Source: an uncultured Syntrophomonadaceae bacterium (lineage in GTDB: Bacteria > Bacillota > Syntrophomonadia > Syntrophomonadales > Syntrophomonadaceae). Taken from it: a stretch of DNA of 13,541 nt. Of this stretch, positions 5,932 to 13,040 are shown one piece after another. Numbering within the stretch: position 1 is the first letter of the stretch; each line of letters begins with the position of its first letter. The position numbers and the translations under genes are program-made. The notes under the pieces were generated by a model. That model was not told where the DNA came from. It saw only the letters and a list, made by a program, of their open reading frames with translations, and made no database searches. Location: NCBI GenBank assembly GCA_944391275.1, contig CALXSZ010000074.1, positions 1 to 13,541 of the forward strand. Reading direction: 5' to 3'.

Positions 5932-7759
5932 TCCCTCTCACCTCCCTGGCTAAAGACATTTTTCGGTAGAGTTCCCGTGCAATTCGGTCAATATCGGCGT
6001 TTTCCCGCACCTGCATGGAAGCAATTTGAATATTGACGCCCGCCACGTTTCGATCCATTTGGCGCGCTTGGTTAGCGGTTAAAACCCGCTCTCCTTCATG
6101 TAGCAAAGCCGGGAAACCATCATACGGAACATAGGGCAGGCCAAAAGCTTCGGACATTCCATCAAAGTTGTAATCTGGGTTTGACCAATATTTTTCACCA
6201 TAAGCATTCATGCCTTGTATAAATCTCTTTATTCCGATATTAAATCCTTCTGAAACTCCTTTTTCAAGCGCTTTCTCTGCCCCATCAACATTAACATACA
6301 GCTCATTTAACGCCGTAGCTTTTCCTGCCGTAAAATAAAGTTCTTCTTCAGCTTCAGAACGCTTCTGTCCTAAATAAGTCGTTTTCGATTCATTCATTGT
6401 CAGTAACTCAATCAAAGCATTAAATTTCGTCATCGTAGTTTCCTGATCAATCCGCTGGTTTTTCTTCTCCTCTTCCGTGCCTCCGGTTATATCTTTATTT
6501 GCTTCTTCATATTCAACAATGAGCTCCGTAATTATCTCAGCCTGATCACTATCTTTAAAACTTGATTCCTCAAGCGCTAACTTTCCGGTCACTACTTGCC
6601 ATAATTCATTTTCTAAAGAATTGAACTCATTCTCCTCTCTTGCTTGCGCTTGAGCAACCATTCCTTCGGCCTTTATCCGTTCTTTCCCGCCATCAGAGTT
6701 ATAAAAATCTATTTCTTTCTGTATGCCTTCGCTCCTCTCGTCATTATAGGCTTTGCCTATTTCATTCATTCTTTCTGTTTCTATATTCGCTAATATGATT
6801 CCTTGTCCTTCATACGTGCCTTTAAGGGCATTTAAATACGCTTCTCCTCCAAAAGATTGTATTAACTCTGCTTCCAAGTTTTCCACACTAGTGCCTTGTG
6901 AGAGTAATGATTTAGTCTTCTCTATGACCTCTTCCCGCATTATGGGATTGGTTGTTGAAAATTTCGTAACTGTATTCCAAACCGTTTCTAAATTAGAGGG
7001 ATCGTCCAGCATCTGTTTTATTTCTAATCGATCAAGTTCATCTTGTTTTGCCCCTTCGCTTCCCATTGCAATTCTTTCTTGATCAGAACTTTTTGCGGTT
7101 TCCAATGTATTCTGTACATAGTCTTTTATAACTTTTGTTTTTTCCTGTCGATTCTCTGTAAGTCCGTTAACCAGTTCAACTCCAGCATTAACCAATCCGC
7201 CTATCGCCGCACCCGGCAGCCCTCCGATGCTAAACCCAATTTGAGCCCCCGAAATCATCCCTGAAATCGCACCGCCTATCTCTTTGCCGAACATTCCTTC
7301 CAATTGCATATCTGCCACATTCAACAAAGTTTTCCCGGCTGCCTTGCCAATATCACTTTTTACCAACTTCCTCATTAATCCGGAGCTACTTGTTCGATTC
7401 TCCGCTTTACTAAGCGTACTAGCCGTTTCTTCCATATGTTTTTTGGCTTTTACCGCCGTGTTAGAAACTAATTCAAAATTTCTTTGCGCCTGTATATAAG
7501 CGTCCCGTTTTTTTAGTAGTTTCTGGTAATCTTCTTCACTTTTTTTACTTTGATTAAAAACTTTTTGAGCTTTATCTAAATTTCTTTTTGCTCCATCAAC
7601 ATCAAGTTTTAATTCATATTCATTTTCAGTGAGTTTTTTCAGTACCTTTTGCATGTCCTCTAAGTTGGAGGAAAAATTCCCCACTTCTTTACTCATACTT
7701 AGCAGCGTTTTAAGATTATCATCCTCTATTTTTACCCCCACAATGGATTCTGTCGGCAT
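5912..7759 (-). CDS. Tail tape measure protein (short)
   Basis: This 615-residue protein sits where the tape measure belongs, directly after the tail-assembly chaperone frameshift pair. Residues 30-125 and 210-510 are charged, helix-rich and coiled-coil-like. Residues 156-200 form a glycine/alanine-rich hydrophobic segment (GGAISGMISGAQIGFSIGG and onwards), as in tape measures thought to insert into membrane. The last 77 residues carry VPYDGFPALLHEGERVLTANQAR, the conserved C-terminal tape-measure motif, and end in an amphipathic helix. I chose the ATG at 7759 because GGAGGAGGGA lies just upstream; the longer reading from 7819 adds a lysine/arginine-rich tail without a ribosome site. It is much shorter than PBSX XkdO, implying a short tail, since tape length sets tail length. 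Confidence 0.9.
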   Translation of the reverse strand: MPTESIVGVKIEDDNLKTLLSMSKEVGNFSSNLEDMQKVLKKLTENEYELKLDVDGAKRNLDKAQKVFNQSKKSEEDYQKLLKKRDAYIQAQRNFELVSNTAVKAKKHMEETASTLSKAENRTSSSGLMRKLVKSDIGKAAGKTLLNVADMQLEGMFGKEIGGAISGMISGAQIGFSIGGLPGAAIGGLVNAGVELVNGLTENRQEKTKVIKDYVQNTLETAKSSDQERIAMGSEGAKQDELDRLEIKQMLDDPSNLETVWNTVTKFSTTNPIMREEVIEKTKSLLSQGTSVENLEAELIQSFGGEAYLNALKGTYEGQGIILANIETERMNEIGKAYNDERSEGIQKEIDFYNSDGGKERIKAEGMVAQAQAREENEFNSLENELWQVVTGKLALEESSFKDSDQAEIITELIVEYEEANKDITGGTEEEKKNQRIDQETTMTKFNALIELLTMNESKTTYLGQKRSEAEEELYFTAGKATALNELYVNVDGAEKALEKGVSEGFNIGIKRFIQGMNAYGEKYWSNPDYNFDGMSEAFGLPYVPYDGFPALLHEGERVLTANQARQMDRNVAGVNIQIASMQVRENADIDRIARELYRKMSLAREVRGNAAVYI

Positions 7760-7851
7760 AATCTCCCTCCTCCCCGCCTCTTTTAAATCTTTTCGTTTTG
7801 TTTTTCTTTTTCTCCCCACTCAGTCTTCCGAAAATTTTCTCTGTCCAAGAT

Positions 7852-8381
7852 TTACGAGGTCCGATCTTCCGCTTCACAGGACGCAAGCGCCAAAATTAAG
7901 GTCTTTTCACCGGGCGACAATTTATAATAATCGCCCGGCTTCCATCCCTTATTTTTAAACAACCAATAAACGAGCGTTAATTCCCCGTCGCTTCCGTCCC
8001 GGATGCGTTTTTTATTTTTTCGATGGTATTCATTCGGTATCCGGTTAATTTTTCAATCGCTTGGGATAAATCGGCAATTTCTCCCGGCAGAAGCATCGCT
8101 TTTAATGTTTCCGCCGGCGTCTCCCCGCCAAATTTCACCGCCAATTCCTTGTTTTTCGGATCCGGTTCAACCAACCCCGAAAGGAGAATATGCACTTGTG
8201 CATCTTGGCTGATGCTATTTCTAATCTCTTCGACTTTCCCATACGGCAGTCCCTTCACCTTAAAGATCACGTCCTGCCCCAGAAGTTCCGAAAGGCGTTT
8301 CACTTTATATTCAGCGGTCGGCAGATTTTTTTGTACATTCGGTATCTCCGGACGCAATAATAAATCCAATAAATCGCTCAT
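7852..8381 (-). CDS. Frameshift-extended tail assembly chaperone (-1 fusion product)
   Basis: Shifting -1 at the heptamer at 8013-8007 joins the first 125 codons of the chaperone to a 51-codon extension (including WLFKNKGWKPGDYYKLSPGE and TLILALASCEAEDR), stopping at 7854-7852. The product is 176 residues. The extension has no start codon or ribosome binding site of its own and reads as real protein, with the aromatic/acidic pattern of tail chaperone 'T' domains. In lambda (gpG/gpGT) and many Bacillota tails, the extended form recruits tube subunits while both forms coat the tape measure. Here the two-frame layout lies immediately upstream of the tape measure, as expected. Confidence 0.85.
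7977..8381 (-). CDS. xkdN: Tail assembly chaperone (XkdN-like), unshifted product
   Basis: This 134-residue protein is helix-rich and matches XkdN-type tail chaperones (MSDLLDLLLRPE, with KVKGLPYGKVEEIRNS and ETLKAMLLPGEIADLSQAIEKLTGY). It is thought to coat the nascent tape measure during tail assembly and does not remain in the particle. I chose ATG 8381, preceded by AAAGGAG at 5 bases; the upstream ATG at 8396 lacks a site. The gene ends at TAA (7979-7977), with the slippery sequence 10 codons before. An intrinsic terminator lies between this gene and the upstream tube gene, which should keep its level below that of tube and sheath. Confidence 0.9.
   Translation of the reverse strand: MSDLLDLLLRPEIPNVQKNLPTAEYKVKRLSELLGQDVIFKVKGLPYGKVEEIRNSISQDAQVHILLSGLVEPDPKNKELAVKFGGETPAETLKAMLLPGEIADLSQAIEKLTGYRMNTIEKIKNASGTEATGN
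8007..8013 (-). promoter_or_regulatory. Programmed -1 frameshift heptamer A AAA AAC
   Basis: Read on the minus strand in the chaperone frame this is ATA AAA AAC, an exact X XXY YYZ heptamer. After a -1 slip translation continues as CGC ATC CGG and runs 51 codons. A GGGG run six codons downstream is a less likely alternative slip point. Confidence 0.85.
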
Positions 8382-8404
8382 TTTTTCTCCTTTCATCCAT
8401 TGAA

Positions 8405-8438
8405 TAAAAAAAGCGCTCCTTTCTCATAAAAGAAGCGC
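8405..8438 (-). terminator. Intrinsic terminator between tube and chaperone genes
   Basis: On the minus strand an 11-bp stem with a four-base loop (GCGCTTCTTT pairing with AAAGGAGCGC, two G-U pairs including the closing one) is followed by seven T. It lies in the 50 bases between xkdM and xkdN and should reduce transcription past the abundant structural genes. Confidence 0.88.
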
Positions 8439-8447
8439 CAAATTTTC

Positions 8448-8876
8448 TTACGGTTCCACCACATCTAAAAATTCATAATCCGTAAACGTAAAAGGCGCTT
8501 CCACCTTTCCAGTGGTTTTCGCCTCCCAATCTGCTAGAGTTAGATCGTCAAAGGAAACATTCCTTAAAGAAACTCGTTCCGCTCCGTAAGCATCCGGATC
8601 TTTCAATTTAGAGATAATCGTAAACCGAATATCTTTTCCGTTGCGGATATTCTCGCCAATAGCTAATGCCATCCGGCTCGTCGTTTTATACAATCGTAAA
8701 GAACCGGTTCCTTTGTATCCGGTCACTTTCACATCGGTTCCCATCTGACGGCACATGGGAATATCTTCTTTATCAAATGCCACTTTCGCTTGGATTCCAT
8801 AAGCTTCGGAAACCTTATCGCCATCCAACCAAACTTCTCCCCAAGTACCTGACATCACACGGCTTGCTTTATCCAT
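8448..8876 (-). CDS. xkdM: Tail tube protein (XkdM-like, DUF2001)
   Basis: This 142-residue protein is the inner tube subunit of a contractile tail. Landmarks are GTWGEVWLDGDKVSEAYGIQAKV at the N-terminus, a central KVTGYKGTGSLRLYKTTSRM around residues 49-68 and a C-terminal EAPFTFTDYEFLD strand, as in the DUF2001 tube family with its gp19-like fold. Length is normal. AGGAGG lies 9 bases before ATG, and the gene starts 15 bases after the sheath stop, so the two are co-transcribed. A strong terminator follows the gene. Confidence 0.93.
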   Translation of the reverse strand: MDKASRVMSGTWGEVWLDGDKVSEAYGIQAKVAFDKEDIPMCRQMGTDVKVTGYKGTGSLRLYKTTSRMALAIGENIRNGKDIRFTIISKLKDPDAYGAERVSLRNVSFDDLTLADWEAKTTGKVEAPFTFTDYEFLDVVEP

Positions 8877-8891
8877 TCGAATCGTCCTCCT

Positions 8892-9965
8892 TTAAATGGC
8901 AATGTTCAACGTAATATCTTCAATTGTATCTAAAATTTTGATACTCGCCTTTAAGAATACTTTATCGGCTGTATTGTATTCCTTGATTTGCTGTTCATTT
9001 AATGTCGAAGTATCCACGCCAATTCCAATTAAATAGGCTTCTTGCGTTTCTACGTCAATGCCCACTTCCGATGATCCGCTTTCCAAAATTCCATCGTTTT
9101 CCAAAGATAGGAAGTAGCCTTTGATCGCTGAAATCAGAAGTAATTTATTGTCATAACTGTTCGCATATTTCCCAATATAAGAATCCTGCGCGGTCACTCG
9201 AATATCATGCCCAATCATATCAATAGCTTCTACAATCTTAATTTTCTTGAATTGATCTCCTTTATCCTGGGTTGTCGTTACCATTGAATTTACGCCCCGG
9301 GCTACCTTTACTTTTGTTCCGTCATGCATTAAAATCAATTCTCCATCATCGATTGCTTCATCCATTTCGCTGGCCGTTAAACGGGTAATATCTGACACCT
9401 CCGGCAAAGGCGCAAACGTCACGCTAATGGTCATCGGCGTTCCGGCAATTAAGCCCGCAATCCGCGCGCAATATTCCTCAGCATCAAAAGTCCCTTCTTC
9501 CGTTACAATCCCATTCGTTGTGAAATTCACAATACTCTCTTTGTCCGCCGCTGTATTCGGAAGCACCGCTTTAACAACACTATGATAATTGGATCTTTGC
9601 GTACCTACCCAGGAAGCAATGGTGGAAGCATCGCTCGAATCCAGATCCGGCATACCCACCAAATAGTCGATTTCTTGTGTTGCCATAAATGCAAGCGCCT
9701 GATTGAGAGTATCCTCTTCGTCACTCGTATTAATGACATAAACAATGACTTTTTTCGGAGGATTAATATACCCCTTAAACGCCTGTTGAACATATTGTTG
9801 ATTGACTTCTGTCCAAGCGCTCGGAATCTGCGTTAAAGACGTCAACGCATGTTCTCCAGTTCCAGCAGCATCTTCCAAAATAATTCCTACCGTTCCTTTT
9901 TGAGAACGGCTAACCGCCGCCGCCGCGGTTGATTGAAACGCAATGTTAATCGATGGTAATCCCAT
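8892..9965 (-). CDS. xkdK: Contractile tail sheath protein (XkdK-like, short form)
   Basis: This 357-residue protein is the sheath subunit, whose contraction drives the tube through the target envelope. The N-terminus GLPSINIAFQSTAAAAVSRSQKGTVGIIL is typical of Bacillota sheath proteins, and the C-terminal half (KIVEAIDMIGHDIRVTAQDSYIGKYANSYDNKLLLISAI) forms the conserved core that links subunits. It is about 100 residues shorter than PBSX XkdK and close in length to sheaths of simple contractile tails, from memory including the C. difficile diffocin. GGAGGG lies 7 bases before ATG. It lies 3 bases after the terminator-protein gene. Confidence 0.94.
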   Translation of the reverse strand: MGLPSINIAFQSTAAAAVSRSQKGTVGIILEDAAGTGEHALTSLTQIPSAWTEVNQQYVQQAFKGYINPPKKVIVYVINTSDEEDTLNQALAFMATQEIDYLVGMPDLDSSDASTIASWVGTQRSNYHSVVKAVLPNTAADKESIVNFTTNGIVTEEGTFDAEEYCARIAGLIAGTPMTISVTFAPLPEVSDITRLTASEMDEAIDDGELILMHDGTKVKVARGVNSMVTTTQDKGDQFKKIKIVEAIDMIGHDIRVTAQDSYIGKYANSYDNKLLLISAIKGYFLSLENDGILESGSSEVGIDVETQEAYLIGIGVDTSTLNEQQIKEYNTADKVFLKASIKILDTIEDITLNIAI

Positions 9966-9968
9966 AAT

Positions 9969-10415
9969 TTATCCCTCCTGCATATTTAATTTCAGCTCTC
10001 CCATTAAAGGCAGAGCATCGCCAACCATTTGCTCTTCTCCCCAATTAAGTCGTACCTTGACGGTAAAAAAATCGGGTTGATACCAACTCTTTAATTTGAC
10101 CACATGAGGATTACGATCCCCAACATGTATATATCCATCATAAAATAAGCTCAACACTTGCGCCATTCGAGCGACTAATTGCGCATAATGCGTTTGTTGT
10201 TGTTCGTCAATCGCCACAAACCCCTTGATCACAACATCCAACGTAATCGCTATTTCGCTTGAATTTAACATCTTAACTCGAGTTTTGGTTACTTGAATGA
10301 AAAACGATGGACGTACAAAATCGGTTGGTTGAGCGTTTTGATAAACAACGTCCTCCGGCCAAATTTTTTTCAAATTTTCCTCGATGGTTTGCAAAATATC
10401 TGTGATCGCAAGCAT
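9969..10415 (-). CDS. Phage tail terminator/completion protein (XkdJ-like position)
   Basis: This 148-residue protein is the first gene of the tail module. It has an N-terminal helix (ITDILQTIEENLKKIWPEDVVYQN), RPSFFIQVTKTRVKML near residue 35 and a C-terminal beta region ending in a WGEE motif. These features fit the small tail-terminator family that caps the tube and sheath and joins them to the head. In PBSX the matching position is XkdJ. I chose ATG 10415, since GGAGG lies 7 bases upstream; the TTG at 10418 would be only 4 bases away. Normally a head-tail connector gene precedes it, but here only a non-coding region does. Confidence 0.8.
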   Translation of the reverse strand: MLAITDILQTIEENLKKIWPEDVVYQNAQPTDFVRPSFFIQVTKTRVKMLNSSEIAITLDVVIKGFVAIDEQQQTHYAQLVARMAQVLSLFYDGYIHVGDRNPHVVKLKSWYQPDFFTVKVRLNWGEEQMVGDALPLMGELKLNMQEG

Positions 10416-10474
10416 CAATCTCCCTCCTATTCATATTTCCCCCTTTAGATATACTCTTCTGGCATTTTGGGCCA

Positions 10475-10497
10475 TAAAAAAAGAGCCTAACGGCTCT
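10475..10497 (-). terminator. Intrinsic terminator upstream of the tail operon
   Basis: A perfect 6-bp stem (AGAGCC with GGCTCT) with a TAAC loop on the plus strand is followed on the minus strand by seven T. It would end minus-strand transcripts arriving from the 10.8 kb promoter about 60 bases before the first tail gene, so either the tail operon has its own promoter between them or an antiterminator acts. Confidence 0.85.
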
Positions 10498-10835
10498 GAA
10501 ACATATAACTAGCTAACGACTTTACGGAAGACGTCCACTTTTATTCGGTAGTTTTTCTCTTTTCATTCCCAAACAATAGATGTCTTCCAAGTTCCTACCC
10601 ATATGTTCTTTTATTTTCTAACATGGCTCTCCATCCGAGAAATTCTAACGGGAGATAACAACAAATTTTCCCTCCTTCTCTTTATGAAAATCTCGTTCCA
10701 TCCCACATATTTCCATGGAATCAAGAAACGGTGCAGCGGAAATATGCGTCAAGATTCACTCTGAGCGTTAAACAACGCTTTGTAATAATACACAGAAAGC
10801 TTCGTTTAATCCTTCAAGCAAATCTTTACACTATG

Positions 10836-10844
10836 ATTATAACA
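10836..10844 (-). promoter_or_regulatory. Extended -10 promoter
   Basis: TGTTATAAT on the minus strand is a perfect extended -10 element (TGN plus TATAAT). No good -35 lies upstream, which extended -10 promoters can do without. A transcript starting near 10,829 would reach the terminator at 10,497-10,475 after about 350 bases. Confidence 0.5.
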
Positions 10845-11121
10845 GCAGATCCTATGACATTGTATGCCATCTTTTCAAATGACGTCGGATTCCATTTATA
10901 AAATTTCCCTCATGTATCCCTTTTCACTACTCGAAATCGTAGAAACACTCTCTTCTATATATATCTGAAACGCTTAACTTTAATCATCTCAGTTATTTTC
11001 CAGTTAAAACAAATATCGACTTTTACGGAAGTCCTTTTTTGTAGGGTATCCATCGAATTTCCGTCTGATAACACAATTGTTTTCCCCCCCAATCCAAAGG
11101 TAACCGCTCCCAAACGTTCAA

Positions 11122-11289
11122 TTATGTGCATTCTATTTGCTTTTCTTCTTGAAAATTCTTCCATTGAATCGTTAACTTGACCTTTACTTGATATTTTTGT
11201 TCGAAACCATCTGCCAACTTTCTTAAAAGTTTCTCCAAATTCGGTTTATTTTTAAACTGCACATCGATTTCTGTATTTCTCCTTCCCAA
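11122..11289 (-). CDS. Small hypothetical protein (55 residues)
   Basis: This short frame reads MGRRNTEIDVQFKNK, continues through an amphipathic helix (PNLEKLLRKLADGFEQKY) and a strand (QVKVKLTIQW), and ends in EEKQIECT. The strand-helix-strand pattern looks like genuine protein and the frame is closed upstream by a stop. The start is a TTG with AAGGTGG 4 bases upstream, which is slightly close. The same frame continues past the stop with another 32 protein-like codons to TAA at 11032-11030, so it may be the 5' part of a disrupted longer gene. I recognise no family. It lies next to the palindrome at 11329-11346, which could be its operator. Confidence 0.4.
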   Translation of the reverse strand: MGRRNTEIDVQFKNKPNLEKLLRKLADGFEQKYQVKVKLTIQWKNFQEEKQIECT

Positions 11290-11328
11290 AATTCCACCTT
11301 CTTGCGATTTTTATTCGTTTCATTCTAC

Positions 11329-11346
11329 ATTTTATGTACATAAAAT
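11329..11346. promoter_or_regulatory. Perfect 18-bp palindrome, operator candidate
   Basis: ATTTTATGTACATAAAAT reads identically on both strands, centred on GTAC. It sits 40 bases upstream of the 55-codon ORF and about 300 bases upstream of the integrase. Perfect symmetry with a short TATGTACATA core suits a dimeric repressor site. There is no T-run on either side, so it is not an intrinsic terminator. Confidence 0.5.
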
Positions 11347-11487
11347 TTCATTCATAACCTATTGTATTTTTATGAAAATTTCTTGCATTCTTTATTTTTA
11401 ACCGCAATACTTTACCCCTTCGTCTCCTCTTTATGAATCGAAAAATCCCATCATTGGATAAAAGGATATGAAAGATTTATGTTGTGC

Positions 11488-11526
11488 GAACGTCTGAACC
11501 GTTTACGTTCAAATCATTCTTATAAT
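11488..11526 (+). promoter_or_regulatory. Candidate integrase promoter with adjoining inverted repeat
   Basis: A consensus -10 box TATAAT occurs at 11521-11526, about 125 bases before the integrase start. The -35 region is weak. Just upstream is an inverted repeat, GAACGT (11488-11493) and ACGTTC (11505-11510), that would overlap the -35 zone and could be an operator. It does not fit the Bacillota LexA box, which needs GAAC and GTTC four bases apart. Confidence 0.35.
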
Positions 11527-11639
11527 CTCAATGAAAAAATAAAAAGTTGAATCATTTGTCATAATAAAAATCGAATTGGATTATGTTGAAAGAGAAAGAT
11601 GATAAGGGGTTTCTTTCCTTTCATAAACCAAAAGATACC

Positions 11640-11644
11640 GGAGG
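11640..11644 (+). promoter_or_regulatory. Ribosome binding site deciding the integrase start
   Basis: GGAGG lies 7 bases before ATG 11652. No such site precedes the upstream in-frame ATG at 11583, so the 23-residue N-terminal extension is unlikely to be made. Confidence 0.75.
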
Positions 11645-11651
11645 CCTCGTC

Positions 11652-13040
11652 ATGAAGTCAAGCCTTCCTGAAAAAACCATCCGAGCAGCCGTGTACGCTC
11701 GACTTTCTCACAAAGAAAAATTACAAGGCTACAGCATCGAAGCGCAGTTGGATGAATTAAAAAAATATGTTCAACAACACCAATATCATATGACCGATCA
11801 ATATGTTGACGATGGTTTCAGCGCGAGACGCAAAGATTACACCAGTCGTCCCAGCTTAATGCGGATGTTATCGGATGTTGAAAAAGGCATGATTGATCTT
11901 GTTTTAGTGATGAAGTTAGATCGTTTTAGTCGAAATCTGCGTGATTTTTATGATCTTCAGAAAATATTTGATCGCTATCATGTTCAATGGAAATCCATCT
12001 CTGAAGAATTTGATACCACGACCGCCAACGGTCGTCTATATTTAAATATCAGTCTTTCGTTTGCGCAACACGAAGCCGATCGTATCGGAGACCGCATTAG
12101 AGACGTCAATCGCTTTAAAATTGCTCATGGTCAGGTGACAACGGGTCGCACGTCCATTGGTTATAAAATTGAAAATTCCCGTTTGGTTATCGATGAAAAA
12201 AAAGCGGCTATCATCCGCGATATGTTTAATCACTTTCAAAATTGCCAATGTCAAAGTGAAACCCGGAGATATATTGAACAAACCTATGGATTACATCTTT
12301 CCGAAACACGCTTTCGGCAAATGTTGCGGCGAAAAATTTATAAAGGCGAACTAAAAGAAAACGCCAACTACTGCGCTGCCATCATCCCTCCCGCACAATT
12401 TGATCGGATTCAAGAAATATTAAAAAAAAATATTCGACATGCTCCTTCCGGGAATATTTATCTATTTTCCGGATTGATAACCTGCGCCCATTGTCAACGA
12501 AAAATGGTCGTAAAAACAGCCGATCGCAACCGGCCACACTTACATTATTACCGCTGTGCCAGTTATTGGCGAGAGCATACTTGTACGAACAATCACTTTG
12601 TTAACGAAAAAAAACTAGAAAACGCCCTTGTCCGTCAAATCAGTGATCTTTTTATAGAAAAAATTGAATCTTATCGTCTTCAAATCGAAAAAAACGCTCT
12701 GTCTCTCTCATCTCCTAACAAAACCAAACAAAAAAGCGCCCGGATACTCCTCAAATTAGAGCGTTTAAAGGAACTCTATGTAAATGATTTCATTGATCTG
12801 GAGACCTATAAAAAAGATTACGCCAGCTTGCACGAACAATTCGAAAAAAATTCCCAAAAGAACTCCTCCATCCACCAAAATGACCAAATTCAACCGCCAA
12901 CAGGAAACGACCTCGCCAATTTCAGCTGGGAGAGGACTTACACGGCTCTCTCCCCCAAGGAGAAACGCGAATTTTGGCGCGTTTGTATTCAAGAAATCGT
13001 TTTTGATGGAACAAACATCCACATCATTTTTCAAAAATAA
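11652..13040 (+). CDS. Large serine recombinase / phage integrase
   Basis: This 462-residue protein catalyses site-specific recombination between attachment sites through a covalent serine-DNA intermediate. The N-terminal resolvase domain (about 1-145) shows YARLS with the catalytic Ser19, then GYSIEAQ and KLDRFSRN carrying conserved arginines. The recombinase domain follows, with a zinc ribbon: Cys278 and Cys281 (CAHC), Cys302 and Cys311. A charged, lysine-rich stretch (about 317-400) is the expected coiled coil of phage integrases, and an FWRVCIQEIVF segment closes the protein. Its length matches the A118/TP901-1 class (about 450-485) rather than small resolvases. It is transcribed away from the tail genes and towards the disrupted L,D-transpeptidase, as expected for an integrase gene next to its attachment site. 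No excisionase is seen. Confidence 0.93.
   Translation: MKSSLPEKTIRAAVYARLSHKEKLQGYSIEAQLDELKKYVQQHQYHMTDQYVDDGFSARRKDYTSRPSLMRMLSDVEKGMIDLVLVMKLDRFSRNLRDFYDLQKIFDRYHVQWKSISEEFDTTTANGRLYLNISLSFAQHEADRIGDRIRDVNRFKIAHGQVTTGRTSIGYKIENSRLVIDEKKAAIIRDMFNHFQNCQCQSETRRYIEQTYGLHLSETRFRQMLRRKIYKGELKENANYCAAIIPPAQFDRIQEILKKNIRHAPSGNIYLFSGLITCAHCQRKMVVKTADRNRPHLHYYRCASYWREHTCTNNHFVNEKKLENALVRQISDLFIEKIESYRLQIEKNALSLSSPNKTKQKSARILLKLERLKELYVNDFIDLETYKKDYASLHEQFEKNSQKNSSIHQNDQIQPPTGNDLANFSWERTYTALSPKEKREFWRVCIQEIVFDGTNIHIIFQK

Larger units (their letters stand above)
10498..11651. other. 1.15-kb mostly non-coding control region
   Basis: No convincing gene longer than 60 codons lies here. The 69-codon minus frame at 11164-10955 lacks a ribosome site and family features. 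The region holds an extended -10 promoter (10844-10836), a 6-bp hairpin with a 4-base loop (10764-10779), an imperfect inverted repeat (10526-10535 with 10579-10588), a 55-codon ORF (11289-11122), an 18-bp palindrome (11329-11346) and an inverted repeat plus -10 box before the integrase (11488-11526). It separates the divergent tail operon and integrase, a usual place for lysogeny control, but no repressor gene is visible. Confidence 0.6.

Noticed and set aside
10500..10720. Mini-ORFs of 18-26 codons (starting MERDFHKEK and MGRNLEDIY)
   Set aside because: Too short, and without ribosome sites; cannot be separated from chance.
10955..11164. 69-codon minus-strand ORF overlapping the 55-codon ORF
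   Set aside because: No ribosome site; its start lies within the better 55-codon frame, and its sequence shows no recognisable pattern.
11488..11510. LexA/SOS box upstream of the integrase
   Set aside because: The half-sites GAAC and GTTC are too far apart for the Bacillota LexA box; treated only as an inverted repeat.
11583..11651. Longer N-terminus for the integrase
   Set aside because: No ribosome site at ATG 11583, whereas ATG 11652 has GGAGG at 7 bases and places the catalytic serine at the usual distance.
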